Source of the DNA: Rhizomys pruinosus | Taxonomy: Eukaryota; Chordata; Mammalia; Rodentia; Spalacidae | Length of the DNA: 64,000 bases | Reading direction: 5' to 3' | NCBI GenBank assembly: GCA_009823505.1 | Contig: VZQC01013997.1 | Location: 177,573-241,572 of the forward strand | In this document: positions 20,952 to 32,168 of the stretch, in pieces | How the letters are laid out: each line of letters begins with the position of its first letter | How positions within the stretch are numbered: the first letter of the stretch is position 1 | Made by a program: the position numbers and the translations under genes | Notes under the pieces: model-generated | The model's database searches: none | Seen by the model: only the letters and a program-made list of their open reading frames with translations | What the model was told of the DNA's origin: nothing

Positions 20952-21125
20952 TTTTAGCTAGTATTCATGCAGAACATATGTCTGACCAAGCACTCTACAC
21001 AGGCTTCACATATGTGATTGTATTTAACCCTCACACCATCCACAGGACGTGGGTACCATTACCACCACCATTAAAGATATCAGAATGCTGATTCAAGGCC
21101 TAGAGATGCAGAGCTGGGTTCACCC
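20952..21125 (-). mobile_element. MIR fossil, reverse
   Basis: 'tagctagtattcatgcag...accaagcactctacac...tttaaccctcacaccatcc...gggtaccattaccacc' follows the reversed MIR consensus order. It explains most of the 75-codon frame at 21049-21276. Confidence 0.6.
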
Positions 21126-21487
21126 TGGCCCTGGCCTCATGAGTGTTCAGAGCCTCCATGTCCCTCAGCCCTTCTCTGCCAATGAGTTCCATGACAGCAG
21201 CTACAGAGTTCTTCTTGCTCGTGACCTCCAGCAGGTCAAACACTTGCGCAGTAAGAAGTCTGAAGATATGTGCTGATGCTTGCATCAGTCATCAAGTCAG
21301 CTTCCCAAGGCAAAACTGAAGCAAAGAGACAGTTTCCTCCTCTGATGTTAGTCACCATGTCTGCCACTTCTCGGCTTCACAAGTCTGGAAGGGAAGAGAT
21401 ACAATCTCCATAGATGAAGTAAGAGACAAGACTGTCAGCCACCGTCAGAGGAAAAGACAATGCAGGCTGAACAGCACAGAGGGGGAA

Positions 21488-21526
<39 letters not shown>

Positions 21527-21970
21527 ACTGGCCAGGACGGCGCTGACCAGCCCTCCTTCCCAGGGCTGAGAGGAGGGACGGAGAACCTCCGGCTACCTCA
21601 GTTAGGAGGCTGGCAGAGAAATGACCTCAGCTATGGGAGGGAACATCTAAGGAAGTAGAGAGGAGGGCACTGCTATGTGGCTGCCTAGAGCAGAGGAAAC
21701 AAACAGGTTTGGGGAGAGGACAGTTCTGGGGTAAGTAAGGAAATGAGCCACTGGGTCTGGGCTCAGAAGTCCAGAGCAGGGTGCAAGGAGACTCCTTGCT
21801 GATCTTTCCCAGGTCACCTTCAAGGTCGCCTTCCTTTGATGTCTAATCTTTCACACACCTTTGTACCTTGCACAGATGTTTACTGCAGAAAGCTATGCTA
21901 CTATTATTTTATTGCGTTTGCTTTTTATTTATATCTCCATGAACAGAGATGCGTCTCAAGAGTAAGACAT
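21126..21970. other. Intergenic DNA with a (CA)n tract
   Basis: A 21-unit CA run lies at 21488-21528. No repeat or gene is otherwise recognised. The 61- and 75-codon frames at 21049-21285 have no supporting splice sites. Confidence 0.45.
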
Positions 21971-21971
21971 G

Positions 21972-22145
21972 AGGTTGGGGTGGCCAGATGGTTCAGTGGG
22001 TAAAGGCATTTGCCACCAAGCTCACGACTTGAGTTCAATTCCCAGGACCCATGTAGCAAAAGGAGAGAACTGACTCCCACTAGTCATCCTCTGACTTCTG
22101 AAGTGCCATGGCATACAAACACACACCCCCACACACACACCTTTG
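21972..22145 (+). mobile_element. B2 SINE
   Basis: 'gaggttggggtggccagatgg...gttcaattcccaggaccc...ggagagaactgactccc...acacacacccccacac'. Confidence 0.8.
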
Positions 22146-22377
22146 CTACAACACCTAGCATGTTCCCACACTCTTAATACAATTACCACTATAAACTCTA
22201 TGTACACATGACATCAAACTTCCTTAATGATTTTCAGTTAGTTTTAATTAAATCCTGTAATAACGACTCTAACATAAAGTTACTTCCAGTATAAGGTATT
22301 TTATTTTTATTTTATTTTTTCATTTGAATATTAGGTTTCAATATAATAGTTACACACATCAAAAATCAAAACAGCAA

Positions 22378-22545
22378 GGTCAGTGGTTAACAACACCCAC
22401 GTCCAGTTTCCATCGCCCACATGATGGCTGACAATCATCCATAACTCCAGTTCCAGAGGGTTTGATGCCCTCTTCTGTACACACAGGTGCACTTACATAC
22501 ATGCAGGTAATACACTCATACACAAAAATAAAATATATTTTAAAA
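22378..22545 (+). mobile_element. B3 SINE, 5'-shortened
   Basis: 'aaggtcagtggttaacaac...ataactccagttccagagg...gtaatacactcatacacaaa'. Confidence 0.8.
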
Positions 22546-22904
22546 AAAATTTAAATCAAACAGCACAGAGACACACAGGGTAAAGGGGCCCTGGGATTTC
22601 CCTCTTGTTCAGTAGACTTACTTGGTCACTCCTTTTTATGATAAATACGTGGGTGACTGCCAAACTTTTGTTACAGAGAAAGCTGTAATACTCTTGTTCA
22701 TACATCATTTCACATGTGTACAAATAAATACAAAGAATTTCTAATTAAACTAAGTGTTAATGTGGATGATAAATCATGAATCTACCTCAACCTATGAGGT
22801 TCTGCTCCTGTGGGCATAAAAATGACCCCACATTCCCAGCTGTGAGGTGTCACCCTTTAATAACGAATGGTAGACAGAGGTTCTATTTTCTTTAATTTTT
22901 TAAT
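22546..22904. other. Intergenic DNA, nothing recognised
   Basis: AT-rich. 22863-22889 holds the left copy of the B3 target duplication. Confidence 0.4.
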
Positions 22905-23105
22905 TTTATTTATTTTTTATGTGTATGAATGTACTGTCTGCACCCGTGTTATGCAATGCCACAGAGGTCAGAAGAGGGTGTCGGATCCCCCTGGAACTGG
23001 AATTAAAGAAGGTTCTTAGCCGTCACGTGGGTGCTGGGGATCGAACCTGGGTCCTCTGCAAGAGCAGTACGCGCTCTTAACCACTAGGCCATCTCTCCAG
23101 CCCCC
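22905..23105 (-). mobile_element. B3 SINE, reverse
   Basis: Complete reversed B3 ending 'ccatctctccagccccc'. 'cagaggttctatttt' occurs on both sides (22875-22889 and 23105-23119) as target duplication. Confidence 0.93.
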
Positions 23106-23117
23106 AGAGGTTCTATT

Positions 23118-24070
23118 TTTAAAAAGTATTTTACTTTATGCGTATGAGTATTTTGCCTACATGTATGTAAGTACACCGCGTCTGTGCACGTGTTCTCATA
23201 ATACCACATCGCACTTCTCGGGGCTGATGGGATGGCTCAGCAGTTCAGAGCACCTGCTGCTCTTGCAGAGGACCTGGGTTTGGTTCCTAGAACCCACAAG
23301 GCGGCTTATGACCATCTGTAACTCAAGTCCCAGGAGATCCCACACCCTCTTCTGCACCAGGCACACATGATACATATGCACACATGAAAACCAGGCACAC
23401 GTGATACATATGCATACATGAAAACCCATACACATAAAATAAAAGTAAATATATCTTTAGGAGGAAGCCAGTTAGGAGCTGGAGAAATGGCTTCCAGGCT
23501 TGGTTCCCAGCACCCATATCAGGCATCTCACAACTGCCTGTAACTCCAACTTCAGGGGATCCAACACCCTCTTCTGGCCTCCGAGGGCACCCCACATTCA
23601 TGTTCGCATAGCCTGCCCACCTGCCACAGAAACATACACTTATCAATAGTTCAAGGTCAGTCTAGACTACCTAAAATCGTGTCTTTTTTTTTTTTTTTTG
23701 TATGTGTATGAATGTACCATCTGCATGAAGGTTTGTGCACTCGTGTCGTGCAATGCTGCGGAGGTCAGAAGAGGGCGTCGGATTCCCCTGGAACTGGAGT
23801 TACAGACAGTTCTCAGCAGCCATGTGGGTGCTGGGGATCGAACCCGGGTCCTCTGCAAGAGTGGTAGGCGCTTTTAACCACTAGGCCATCTCTCCAGCCC
23901 CTAATAAATTAATATGAGCCAGCAAGATAGCTCAGCAGAGTAAAAGTGCTTGCTACAAGCTCTGACGACCTGAGTGCTATCCTCGGGACCCACATGGCGG
24001 AACCACAGAACCAACGCCACAAGCACGCTGTGGCGCACATGTGCAAAATCGAGTAAGTAATGTACAAAAT
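23118..24070. mobile_element. Cluster of five B3/B2 SINE pieces
   Basis: Reverse B3 tail (23118-23190); forward B3 (23219-23455) with a duplicated 35-bp 'aggcacacatgatacatatg' segment in its tail; forward short B3 (23473-23645); reverse B3 (23684-23900); forward B2-type element (23917-24070, 'gagccagcaagatagctcag'). No unique sequence longer than about 40 bp separates them. Confidence 0.8.
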
Positions 24071-24811
24071 TAATACATGGTAAAAAATAAGCATAAAACC
24101 CTTGGCAAGCTGCGAGGATGAGCAGGCCTAGAGAGCTAGCTGGCGTCTGCGGCGAAAACAGAGAGAACAAGCTAGAAGTTGGAAAGTGAAGGAACGCAGC
24201 ACGCGCAGAGCAGTCCGCAGGAAACTGGAGGAGCCCTGGTTCTTTTCACAAGGAGCAGAACTAAAGCTAAAAAAATAAACTCAAAAGAACAATTCTTCTT
24301 TGGCAAAAGTAAAAGTGCTGAATGACCTCATTGATCTTTTTCTTTCTGCCTCTAAGTGCCTCTTTGTCGACTTTGTTTGTTGAGATATGCATTCATTTGT
24401 TTCTTAAAAAACGCATTGTCTACAGCCAAGAAAAACATTAACCAGTGTGGAGATTGGTCAGCTCTCACAGACACGTGACTGCTCCATGCTGAGTCTACAC
24501 GTCCGTCTTCGGTGCACAGCGTCCACACTACTGTTCTATACTGTAAGTCCGCATCACTGTGTTCCAAATTCTAAGCCCACGTGCTGTGCCCTGTGCAGTC
24601 CACTGCCAATGGGTGCTCTTTCCTGCTACTTAATGTGAGGGCAGCCGCACAGGAACAAACTGGCACAGCCGGACTTACCAGCATTTTCATTATGTTCAGT
24701 TTATTATGTTACGTTGTATTTTTAATGAATTTTCCCAAAATTCTTCCCAACCTTTTTACTGTCTCCATACGGTATCAACACTGACATTCTGTTTTTTTAA
24801 AAAATCAGGGC
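24071..24811. other. Intergenic DNA, nothing recognised
   Basis: 24100-24240 is richer in CpG ('tctgcggcgaaaac', 'cagcacgcgcagagcag') than its surroundings but too short to call a CpG island. Short open frames only. Confidence 0.4.
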
Positions 24812-25068
24812 TGCCGGGCGTGGTGGCGCACGCCTTTAATCCTAGCACTTGGGAGGCAGAGGCAGGCGGATCTTTGTGAGTTCAAGGCCAGCCTGGTCTA
24901 CAGAATAAGTTCCAGGACAGCTGGGGCTACAGGAAGACCCTGTCTCTAAAAAGACCAAAAAAAAAAAAAAAAATCAGGGCTGTGAGTTCAAGACCAGCCT
25001 GGTCTACACAGTGAGTTCCAGGACAGCTGGAGCTACAGGGAGACCCTGTCTCAAAAAGACTGAAAAAA
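24812..25068 (+). mobile_element. B1 SINE followed by a partial B1 at the same site
   Basis: A full B1 (24812-24973) is followed by a 5'-truncated B1 (24980-25068). Near-copies of 'aaaaaatcagggctg' stand before, between and after them, as if two insertions used the same target. Confidence 0.85.
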
Positions 25069-25079
25069 AAAATCAGGGT

Positions 25080-25416
25080 TGGGATTGGGACTCTAGTTAA
25101 ATTGCTCACCACATAAGCATTAGAACATGAATTTGACACACAGCCCCCCCGAACCCACATAAAAGGCTGTGCATGGGGACTGCTGTGCTCCCAGCACTGG
25201 GGAGGTAGAGACTGCAGATTCCTGGGGCTCACTGGCCTCCCAGCCAGGTCTAACTGGTAAGCTGCAGGTCCCGATGAAAGACCCCACTCAGAAAACACAG
25301 TGGACAGCTCCAGAACCACAGCAACACACACGAAGGAGCTTGACCCCTGATCTCCATATGTGTGCGTGTTCATACACACACGCACGTGCACACACACACA
25401 CATACCCCAACCACAT

Positions 25417-25475
<59 letters not shown>
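25080..25475 (+). mobile_element. B2-related composite SINE with (CA)n tail
   Basis: 'gcccccccgaacccacataaa...ggggaggtagagac...ggggctcactggcctcccagcc...agaccccactcag...cacgcacgtgcacaca' follows a B4/RSINE-type composite. The tail is a CA run of about 27 units at 25421-25474, giving long artificial frames. Confidence 0.65.
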
Positions 25476-25477
<2 letters not shown>

Positions 25478-26066
25478 ATAATTCAGTGAACAGTCTTTAT
25501 CTCCATCATTTTCTTTTTAAAAGATTTATGTTCTTGTACTTGGGCCTGTGGGCGGCCTCATCCTTGATATTTTTGCCCTAGGCTACAGATGCAAGAAGGT
25601 GACGTCTCTGGATGTGACATGGCCAGGGGCTGGGGAAGGTGACAGAGGGGTCTGACATCACCTGGACATCTGGAATGAGAACTGGACTGACCAAATCAAC
25701 TCCCTCCCTCTTCCTCCACACACTAAACCACTCAAGAGTGCTTCAGTCTCAGGGACCCTTCTTGGATACAGGAATCTGCTTTCCTTCTTTCTCCTAAACT
25801 CCCTGTCAGATACTTCTGAAAACTCACCCTCTGTGGTCTCTGATTTGAGAGACAAGGACAAGGATGCCTCTGGCTTGAGGTGGCTTTGGTGGCAGGTGAG
25901 AGGCTCGTCTCTCTCAAAGATAACCACTATCCCAATATTCCCATATCAGCAATTCTCAGTGTTAGGTTACTAATACCATTACCAGCTTCCTGGGGGTCTA
26001 GTTCGCTAATGTACACACATGAGAAATAAGGAATAAGATCTACAATCATGAAAACCACTGGAGGCC
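25476..26066. other. Intergenic DNA, nothing recognised
   Basis: Overlapping minus-strand frames at 25658-25927 show no domain and no splice-site support. Confidence 0.4.
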
Positions 26067-26213
26067 TGCCACGGTGGCACCCAACTTTAATCCCAGCACC
26101 CAGGAAGCAGAGGCAAGAGCTTTCTGAAATTGAAGCCAACTTCCAGAGCAAGTTCCAGGCCAGCTAGGGCTACAGGGAGACCCTGTCTTGAAACAAAGAA
26201 AAAGAAAAATATG
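26067..26213 (+). mobile_element. B1 SINE
   Basis: 'gcctgccacggtggcaccc...ccagctagggctacagggag...cttgaaacaaag', diverged but complete. Confidence 0.85.
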
Positions 26214-26395
26214 AAAACAATTGGGGAAAGGCACAGACCCTGTAGGAAGCCATAACTAAGCACACATCTCTGTTAGGATCAGATGGTCTGTTCTCACTTC
26301 CTTTCCAAAGCTTTTCAACTTATTTCAATTAGTTAAAGCCTCAGATTTCAGTAAGCTAAGGAGCAAGAATTCTGCCAGACACATAGACTTACTGT

Positions 26396-26513
26396 TTTTG
26401 AGACAAGGTCTCATGTAGCCCAGACTGGCTGCCAGCCTGCTATGTAGCCCAGGATGGCCTTGAACACCTACTCCCTCCACCCCCAACCCCAAGTGTGTGT
26501 TACCAAGCCTGGC
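26396..26513 (-). mobile_element. B1-type SINE, reverse, degenerate
   Basis: 'tttttgagacaaggtctcatg...gatggccttgaacacc...accaagcctggc', with an internal duplication of the 'tgtagcccagactgg' block. Confidence 0.6.
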
Positions 26514-26527
26514 TCACACAGGATTTT

Positions 26528-27220
26528 AAAAAATATTTTTACTGACATTTTGTGCATTTCATACACCACTTCTCAGTCCAATTTAGAATCATTCCCCTTT
26601 ACATGCACCCCACCCCACCCGAGTTAATGCATTCTGCCATACATGTCTTGCATCTTTTTCTCAATCTTTTTAAAGTTTTTCTATGCAGAGGTTTATTGTT
26701 TTGGGCAGAAGTTTACTGTTTCAGTCAGTTCTTTATCCCAGTCCTTTTGTTGTTGTTGTTCCCTCCAATTTGTATTGCTCCAAAATATATGAATATATAT
26801 ATATCACATATACCAAAATTATGATGTCTGAAAATAAACTGTATGTTAATTCCAAATCATGTTTAGGAATTCACATACTTCACCTTTATTTTTATATTAC
26901 TCTAACATATGCATACATACCCTCCACTCATATACCAAAATTACAAAGTCTGAAAATAAGTGGTAGGTTAATTCTAGAAACTGTTAAAGGATTCACATTT
27001 TAACAGTACAATTGCTTTCAGATGAAAAGAAATATAACATTAACATTGCTCAATTTGCCTTACAAGTAGGGATTTGGTGCTAGCATCCACAAATAAGGGG
27101 TACCATTCATCGTTTGTTTTCCTGGGACCGTGTTACTTCACTTAGCATAATATCTTTTAGTTCCATCCATTTGCCTGCAAAGTTCATGATGTCATCTTCC
27201 TTTACTGCTGCATAGAACTC
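26528..27220 (-). mobile_element. L1 3' end (3'UTR and end of ORF2), reverse
   Basis: From the degenerate A-tail at 26528 to the junction near 27220. The distal part ('agttccatccatttgcctgc', 'tttactgctgcatag') encodes on the minus strand the end of L1 ORF2 seen better at 38713-38942, and the rest is the same L1 3'UTR. It joins an inverted L1 part at 27220. Confidence 0.8.
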
Positions 27221-27594
27221 AGGAAAAAAATCCTTAAATTCATATGGAAAATCAAAAGACCCCAAATAGCCAAAGCAACCCTGAGCAAAAAGAGCAATAC
27301 AGGGGGATCTCTATACCAGACTTCAAACTATATTACAAGGCTATAGTCATAAAAACAGTCTGGTACTGGCACAAAAACAGACCCATAGACCAATGGAACA
27401 AAGCTGAAGATCCAAGCTTGAGCACATACAATTTCAGCTACCTCATATTTGACAAAGGGGCCAAAAGGACTCAATGGAGGAAAGATAGCATCTTTAGCAA
27501 ATGGTGCTAGCAAAGCTGGATCACCACTTGTAGAATAAAATTAAACCCCTACCTCTCACTCTGTACAAAAATCACCTCCAAATGGTTCAAAGAC
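27221..27594 (+). mobile_element. L1 ORF2 segment, inverted 5' part of the same insertion
   Basis: The plus strand encodes an L1 reverse-transcriptase C-terminal stretch: [18 protein letters not shown], then [32 protein letters not shown] and later [10 protein letters not shown]. It is interrupted by stops and incomplete, so non-functional. Its orientation is opposite to the adjoining 3' part. Confidence 0.85.
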
Positions 27595-27610
27595 CTCACA
27601 CAGAATTTTT

Positions 27611-28004
27611 CGGTTTTTCTTCCTTCCTCTCAGTACTTCTGAAATGAAATGAAGATAAACTCTGGTCTAACCTCCCTCCCCCCTTCCTCACTAGGGAAGT
27701 CTCTACCCTAGACTTGGCCCCTTAACTAGTTATGCAGCTTTGAGCCTTGCCTGAGGGGCCACAGGCTGGGGAATGTAAGGTCAGTTTTCCTAGCAAGCTT
27801 CCAGCCTTTAGCTTCTTGGTCTCCTCGAGCTGAAAGGCTGGAACCTCTTCCTCCCTCACTTCATCCTTCTTACAGTGACTTTCTTTGGCTGCACCCCTGT
27901 CAGATATGGGCATTTTTTTTTACAAGCCCACCTTATTTCATTAAGTCCTGTGCCAACCATTCAATGTACTTTCTTTCTTTCTTTCTTTTGCTTGCTTGCT
28001 TGCT
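27611..28004. other. Intergenic DNA, nothing recognised
   Basis: CT-rich stretches and a TTTC/TTGC run at 27968-28002. No gene. Confidence 0.4.
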
Positions 28005-28090
28005 TTTTTGTCTTTTTGAGACGGGGTCTCCCTTTAGTCTCAACTGGCCTAAAGCTCACTATGTACACCCAGGCTGGTCTAGAACTCTTT
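28005..28090 (-). mobile_element. B1 SINE fragment, reverse
   Basis: 'gtctttttgagacggggtctc' followed by a diverged B1 half. Confidence 0.75.
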
Positions 28091-28217
28091 CTTAATCAGT
28101 TGCTCGTTCTGTACATGTCCAACTTAAAATCTAAGTCCTAAACACCACGGATGGATAACTTGGTCAGGATTAAGACATGAAGTCATGCACAAATAACATT
28201 TTTTTTAATACAGAAGA

Positions 28218-28555
28218 TGATGCCAGCTTGGTGGTGCACACTCGGAATTCTGGGGCAGAGGCAGGAGGACGGGCAGTGAAATTGAGGCTAGCCTGAGTTC
28301 CAGGATGGCCTAGGCTATAGAATGAGCCAACGTCTCAAAAACAATGGGCTGGAGAGATTGCTCAGTGGTTAGGGCACTGACTGCTCTTTCAGAGGAGCCA
28401 GGTTCCATTCCCAGCACTCACATGGCAGATAACAACTGTCCATAACTCCAATTCCAGGGGGATCTTATACCCTCTTCTGACCTCTTCAGGCATTGCATAA
28501 CATGGGTGCAATACATTGGAGCAATACACTCATACATAAAATTAAAAAAAATTAA
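28218..28555 (+). mobile_element. Old B1 followed by B3
   Basis: 28218-28344 is a worn B1 ('cagcttggtggtgcaca'). 28345-28555 is a good B3 ('tgggctggagagattgctcag' to 'catacataaaattaaa'). Confidence 0.8.
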
Positions 28556-29768
28556 AAACAAATGAATGACTGACAAGCTATCTGAATAAATAACAAATTA
28601 TCATAGCAATATATAAGTAAAAGAGAGATTTTAGGTAAATATTATCAATATATATTAATGGGGCTCAGTATGGTTGTTGCCATACAGGCAACAAGGCTTG
28701 CATTGGTCAAATCCCAACTCTTCCCTTCCCTTCCTCCTCCCCCAACACGCTTCCCAGTATCTAGTATAATCACTGTTAAGGCTTTGGGTTGGGTGTTTTG
28801 TTTTGTTGCTGCTGTTGTTGTTTTTAATATTCAAGCTTGACGAAATCTCATATATTCTTTTATCTTGTCTGGAAAGCATGCATTTCTTTCCTAATCTCAG
28901 GAAGTTATCAGGAGGCAGATTCCAGGCTCCTTGGGAAGACTGGATACCATGTAACCGGATTCCCACGTTACACACAGACTTCCAAGGGACCTGGCTTTCT
29001 GGCCTCCAGTTAGAGAGTCCACAAATCTACAAGAAGAAATCACCAAGAACGCCACAGGGGCGCAGAAAAGCCAGAAAAGTAAAAACTTTTTTTTCCTTGG
29101 CTTAGGGGAAGCTACAATGTATCAATGCCCTAGCTAAAACCAGGCAGAAAGCAGGCCACCAAGGGTGGTGCATGTTCTCTGTGCCTCAACTGCCTTCTTT
29201 TTCATAAAACAGTTTCCACTCACTCACCGCTCGAATGTGGGGGTGGGGGGAAGAGGGGGGAAGAGATTGGAGAAAGAAGCACCCCAGGCTTAGGACCGCT
29301 TCCCAGGGCAGGGATGAGCTATGCTGAGGGTCAGCTGGGAACTGGATCGGCCTGCCCCCTCCCCCTCGACTCACCGTCCACCCCGCACCCCCCCACCTCG
29401 CCTAGAGCTCCCCCCTAGTCCTCTCTTTATCTCTTCTTTCCCCTCCTCCTCTTCCACTGACCCCTTGTTCCCTCTTCCCCTCCCACGTCTCCCTCTCCCC
29501 CTCTACCCCCTCCCACGTCTCCCTCCTCAGAAACTGAAACCGGTCTGTGTCCCCCAGGAGTTCACTCTTTATTCCTTCCCCAGTATCCACACCCATCCGT
29601 CATTTCCTTTGAAAAAGTCGCTTCTGCCGCCTTTAATCCTAGCACTTGGGCAGACACGGGAGGGAGTCTTCTTTAAGGCCAGCTCATAATAGCTTATCTA
29701 GGCCAGCGAATTCCAGAAAGCGCGTTCAGGCAAGTGAATAAACCTAAACGGTAACCCGTTTCCTCATA
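28556..29768. other. Intergenic DNA with a polypyrimidine tract
   Basis: 28640-28980 is unique sequence without a defendable gene. 29370-29600 is a C/T tract of about 230 bp ('cccctcccacgtctccctc' repeated at 29477 and 29508). 29625-29680 is a small B1 scrap. Confidence 0.45.
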
Positions 29769-29822
29769 ACAAGACCAAAAAAAAAAAAACAAAAAACATA
29801 AAAAAAAAAAAAAAAAAAAAAA
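29769..29822. repeat. A-rich tract
   Basis: Nearly pure A of about 45 bp with two short interruptions, perhaps an orphan retroposon tail. Confidence 0.85.
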
Positions 29823-29829
29823 TGTCGCT

Positions 29830-30740
29830 TTCTTGGGGCAGCTCCGCGGAGGCCTGGCGCAGGACCCCACCCCCACTCCCTACCCCCGCCCCCGCCCCCA
29901 CCCCCCAGCCCTTGATGAACTTATGACCGGACTCTGTGACTCTGGAGATCTCCCACTCCTAGACAGAGTTTCCACTTTCAGTAGCTAGGATCCTTCTCCA
30001 GCTCGGTGGCATCCTCCGCCGCCACCCGGGTGTGCATCTGTGGACCTGACTCGCACTCGGGGCACGAGGCCCAGTGGGAGCATCCCGACGGCTGTGTGCC
30101 CGACTCCGCCGCGTGGCGCAGGGGAGACAAAGCCGGGTGTTCCTGCCGCCCGGTGCAGCATCCCGGCGCTGCACCCAGACAGCCCTGCTCCGAGACTGAG
30201 CACACACTCACCTTCATTGCTCCGTGGGGTGGCGTGGCGTGGCTCCAGCTGACCGGCGCGTTTCTCGGCTGTCCTTCCTAGGTCAGGGTGGCGACACGTG
30301 GCTCCCGGGGTCTCGGAAGATGCAGAGCTCTGCGCACTCCTAGGCGGATTGCATCAGCAGGAAAGCTTGGGGCCTTTCCCCAGGTCCGCCCCCTAGACAG
30401 CCCCTGGCCTCCGGCGGGGCACCCTGCGAGCGAGCTGCAGCCTGGGTCAGGGGACGGTGTGGCTGGCGAGCGCGGTTCCACGTGCACCCTGAGCTGGAGT
30501 TCGTCTGTGGGCTACAGTCCTGGGGGCACCCCGCAGCATTCCTGCCGCAGCTTATGGTCTGGAAGGCGTGAAGATCAGGCAGCGGCTTTGATTGCATTTC
30601 ATTCTAACTTCCCACATGGGAGCCACAAGCCACCTGCCTTCCCATGGCGCAGCCGTGACCAACAGCACACATACCTCAAAATTGCACCCTGCGCCCCAAC
30701 GCCTAGAGCGCATTGTTTGAAAAGGATCTCAGCAGACCCG
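29830..30740. promoter_or_regulatory. CpG-island-like candidate promoter
   Basis: CpG dinucleotides are frequent here (roughly 6-8 per 60 bases around 30001-30130) while the rest of the window is strongly CpG-poor. GC boxes ('ccccgcccccgcccc' at 29884-29898) lie at its left end. No SINE interrupts it. Open frames of 60-207 codons occur on both strands, as expected in GC-rich DNA, and none shows a recognisable domain. On the minus strand an ATG-AAG is followed at once by the splice-donor consensus GTGAGT (plus 30206-30217), so a first exon reading leftward is possible. A rightward transcript could also start here and feed the gene at 60074. I infer promoter function from composition only. Confidence 0.55.
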
Positions 30741-31619
30741 CCCATGGCATCCAGTCAGTCTGCCCTCAAATCAACCATTCCTTCCAGAGTTGTTGTTGTT
30801 TTCTCAATCTTTTTGTTATATTTATTTATTTTGTGTGTGAGAGAGTGTAATAGGGTAATTTCAGCAGTGAACACCACTCAACATAAAATAAGGCCAATAG
30901 AAAGTGTTTAGTCAGCTGACAACTACACACTCACATCCTGTTGATGGTGTGTAGCAGGCAGTCACCTTTGGAACTCGTTTATGTAGGAATAAAACATATC
31001 CAGGGGTGAAAAGTTTAAATTCCCAAGCTTAGGGGTGGTAAACCCCTCCAACAATTCCTTTTCTCTAAAAGCAATCCAAGCGGGAAGTATAGAAGCCATA
31101 CAGAATGAGTTCGTTTCTAAGCAACCAGGTACACGCTGACCTGTTCTCAAAACTCCTGTCCTAGTTCAATTGAATTTAACTTTTCTTTTATTCCCATACT
31201 CGTGTTAACTACGAGCTCAGCTGAGGCTCAGAATATGGGTAACTATGGGTAATCTCGAGGTGCTTTATCACTTGAGCAGTTGGAAGGTGTAAGTGCCTGT
31301 CGGGTCTCATGGAGGTCAGAGAGCAGGGATCCTGGGGAGTACTCAGGTTCTCAGATCACTGCTGAGCGCTTTCACTGACTGAGCCATCATGCAGACCCTG
31401 TGTCCTGCTTAATACAAGAAGTCTGATGTGAACCTGCCTGTTATCACAGGTCCCTGGGTGCCTTCTCCAGGCCTCCACACACAACCCCTCCCTGGCCCTG
31501 TGTTCTGACAGCTGGAGGGGAGCCCCTGGCTCTGGCCATCTGGCAAACATCTTTATGGATCTAAACACAAGTCTTTGCTGAAATTTTCATTCTAACGCCT
31601 TCAAAAAGAATGGAGCTCC
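30741..31619. other. Intergenic DNA with a B3 remnant
   Basis: 31290-31400 has worn reverse B3 wording ('atggaggtcagagagcaggg', 'gactgagccatcatgcag'). The rest is not recognised. Confidence 0.4.
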
Positions 31620-31778
31620 GCCGGGCATGGTGGCGCACGCCTTTAATCCTAGCACTTGGGAGGCAGAGGCAGGCGGATCTTTGTGAGTTCAAGGCCAGCC
31701 TGGTCTACAGAGCGAATTCCAGGACAGCTGGGGCTACAGGGAGACCCTGTCTCGAAAAGAAAAGAAAAAAAAAAAAAA
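31620..31778 (+). mobile_element. B1 SINE, intact
   Basis: 'gccgggcatggtggcgcacg' to an A tail. 'aagaatggagctcc' stands on both sides as target duplication. Confidence 0.93.
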
Positions 31779-31844
31779 AAGAATGGAGCTCCTTAGCTGG
31801 GGTTGTATTCTCCCACATTCTTTGTAAAACCTGTTTTCTTTTTT

Positions 31845-32168
31845 TTTTCTGGTGTGTGGTCCAGAACCCAGATCCTGGCCATGCTGGCAAACCCTGTACC
31901 ACTGAGCTAGACCTCCAGTACTAAACCAGTGATTCCTGTGTGTGTGTGTGTGTGTGTATGTGTGGGGGGGTGGGTATGTGTTTGGGGGATTGGAGGGGGT
32001 TGCTGTTGTTTGGAGCTTTGGGGATATTTTAAAAGACGGGGTCTCTCTGAAGCCCCAGCTTGTCTGGAACTCACTGTCTTGACCAGGCTGGCCTCATTTC
32101 ACAGGGATGAGCCTGTCTCTCTGCCTCCCAAATGCTGGGATTAAAAGCATGAGCCACCACACCCAGCC
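31845..32168 (-). mobile_element. ID/B4 part, (TG)n, and B1, reverse
   Basis: 31845-31920 is ID-like ('accactgagctagacctccag'). 31938-31970 is a TG/G-rich simple repeat. 32030-32168 is a reversed B1 ('gacggggtctctctgaagcc' to 'ccaccacacccagccc'). Confidence 0.7.

Noticed and set aside
24927..25489. 181-codon minus frame and 106-codon plus frame
   Set aside because: They run through a CA/TG microsatellite and B1/B2 SINEs, with no independent coding signal.
30288..30911. 207-codon plus frame starting MATRGSRGLG
   Set aside because: It lies mostly in GC-rich, CpG-dense DNA where stop codons are rare, shows no domain, and competes with open frames on the other strand. It may be promoter or UTR sequence instead.
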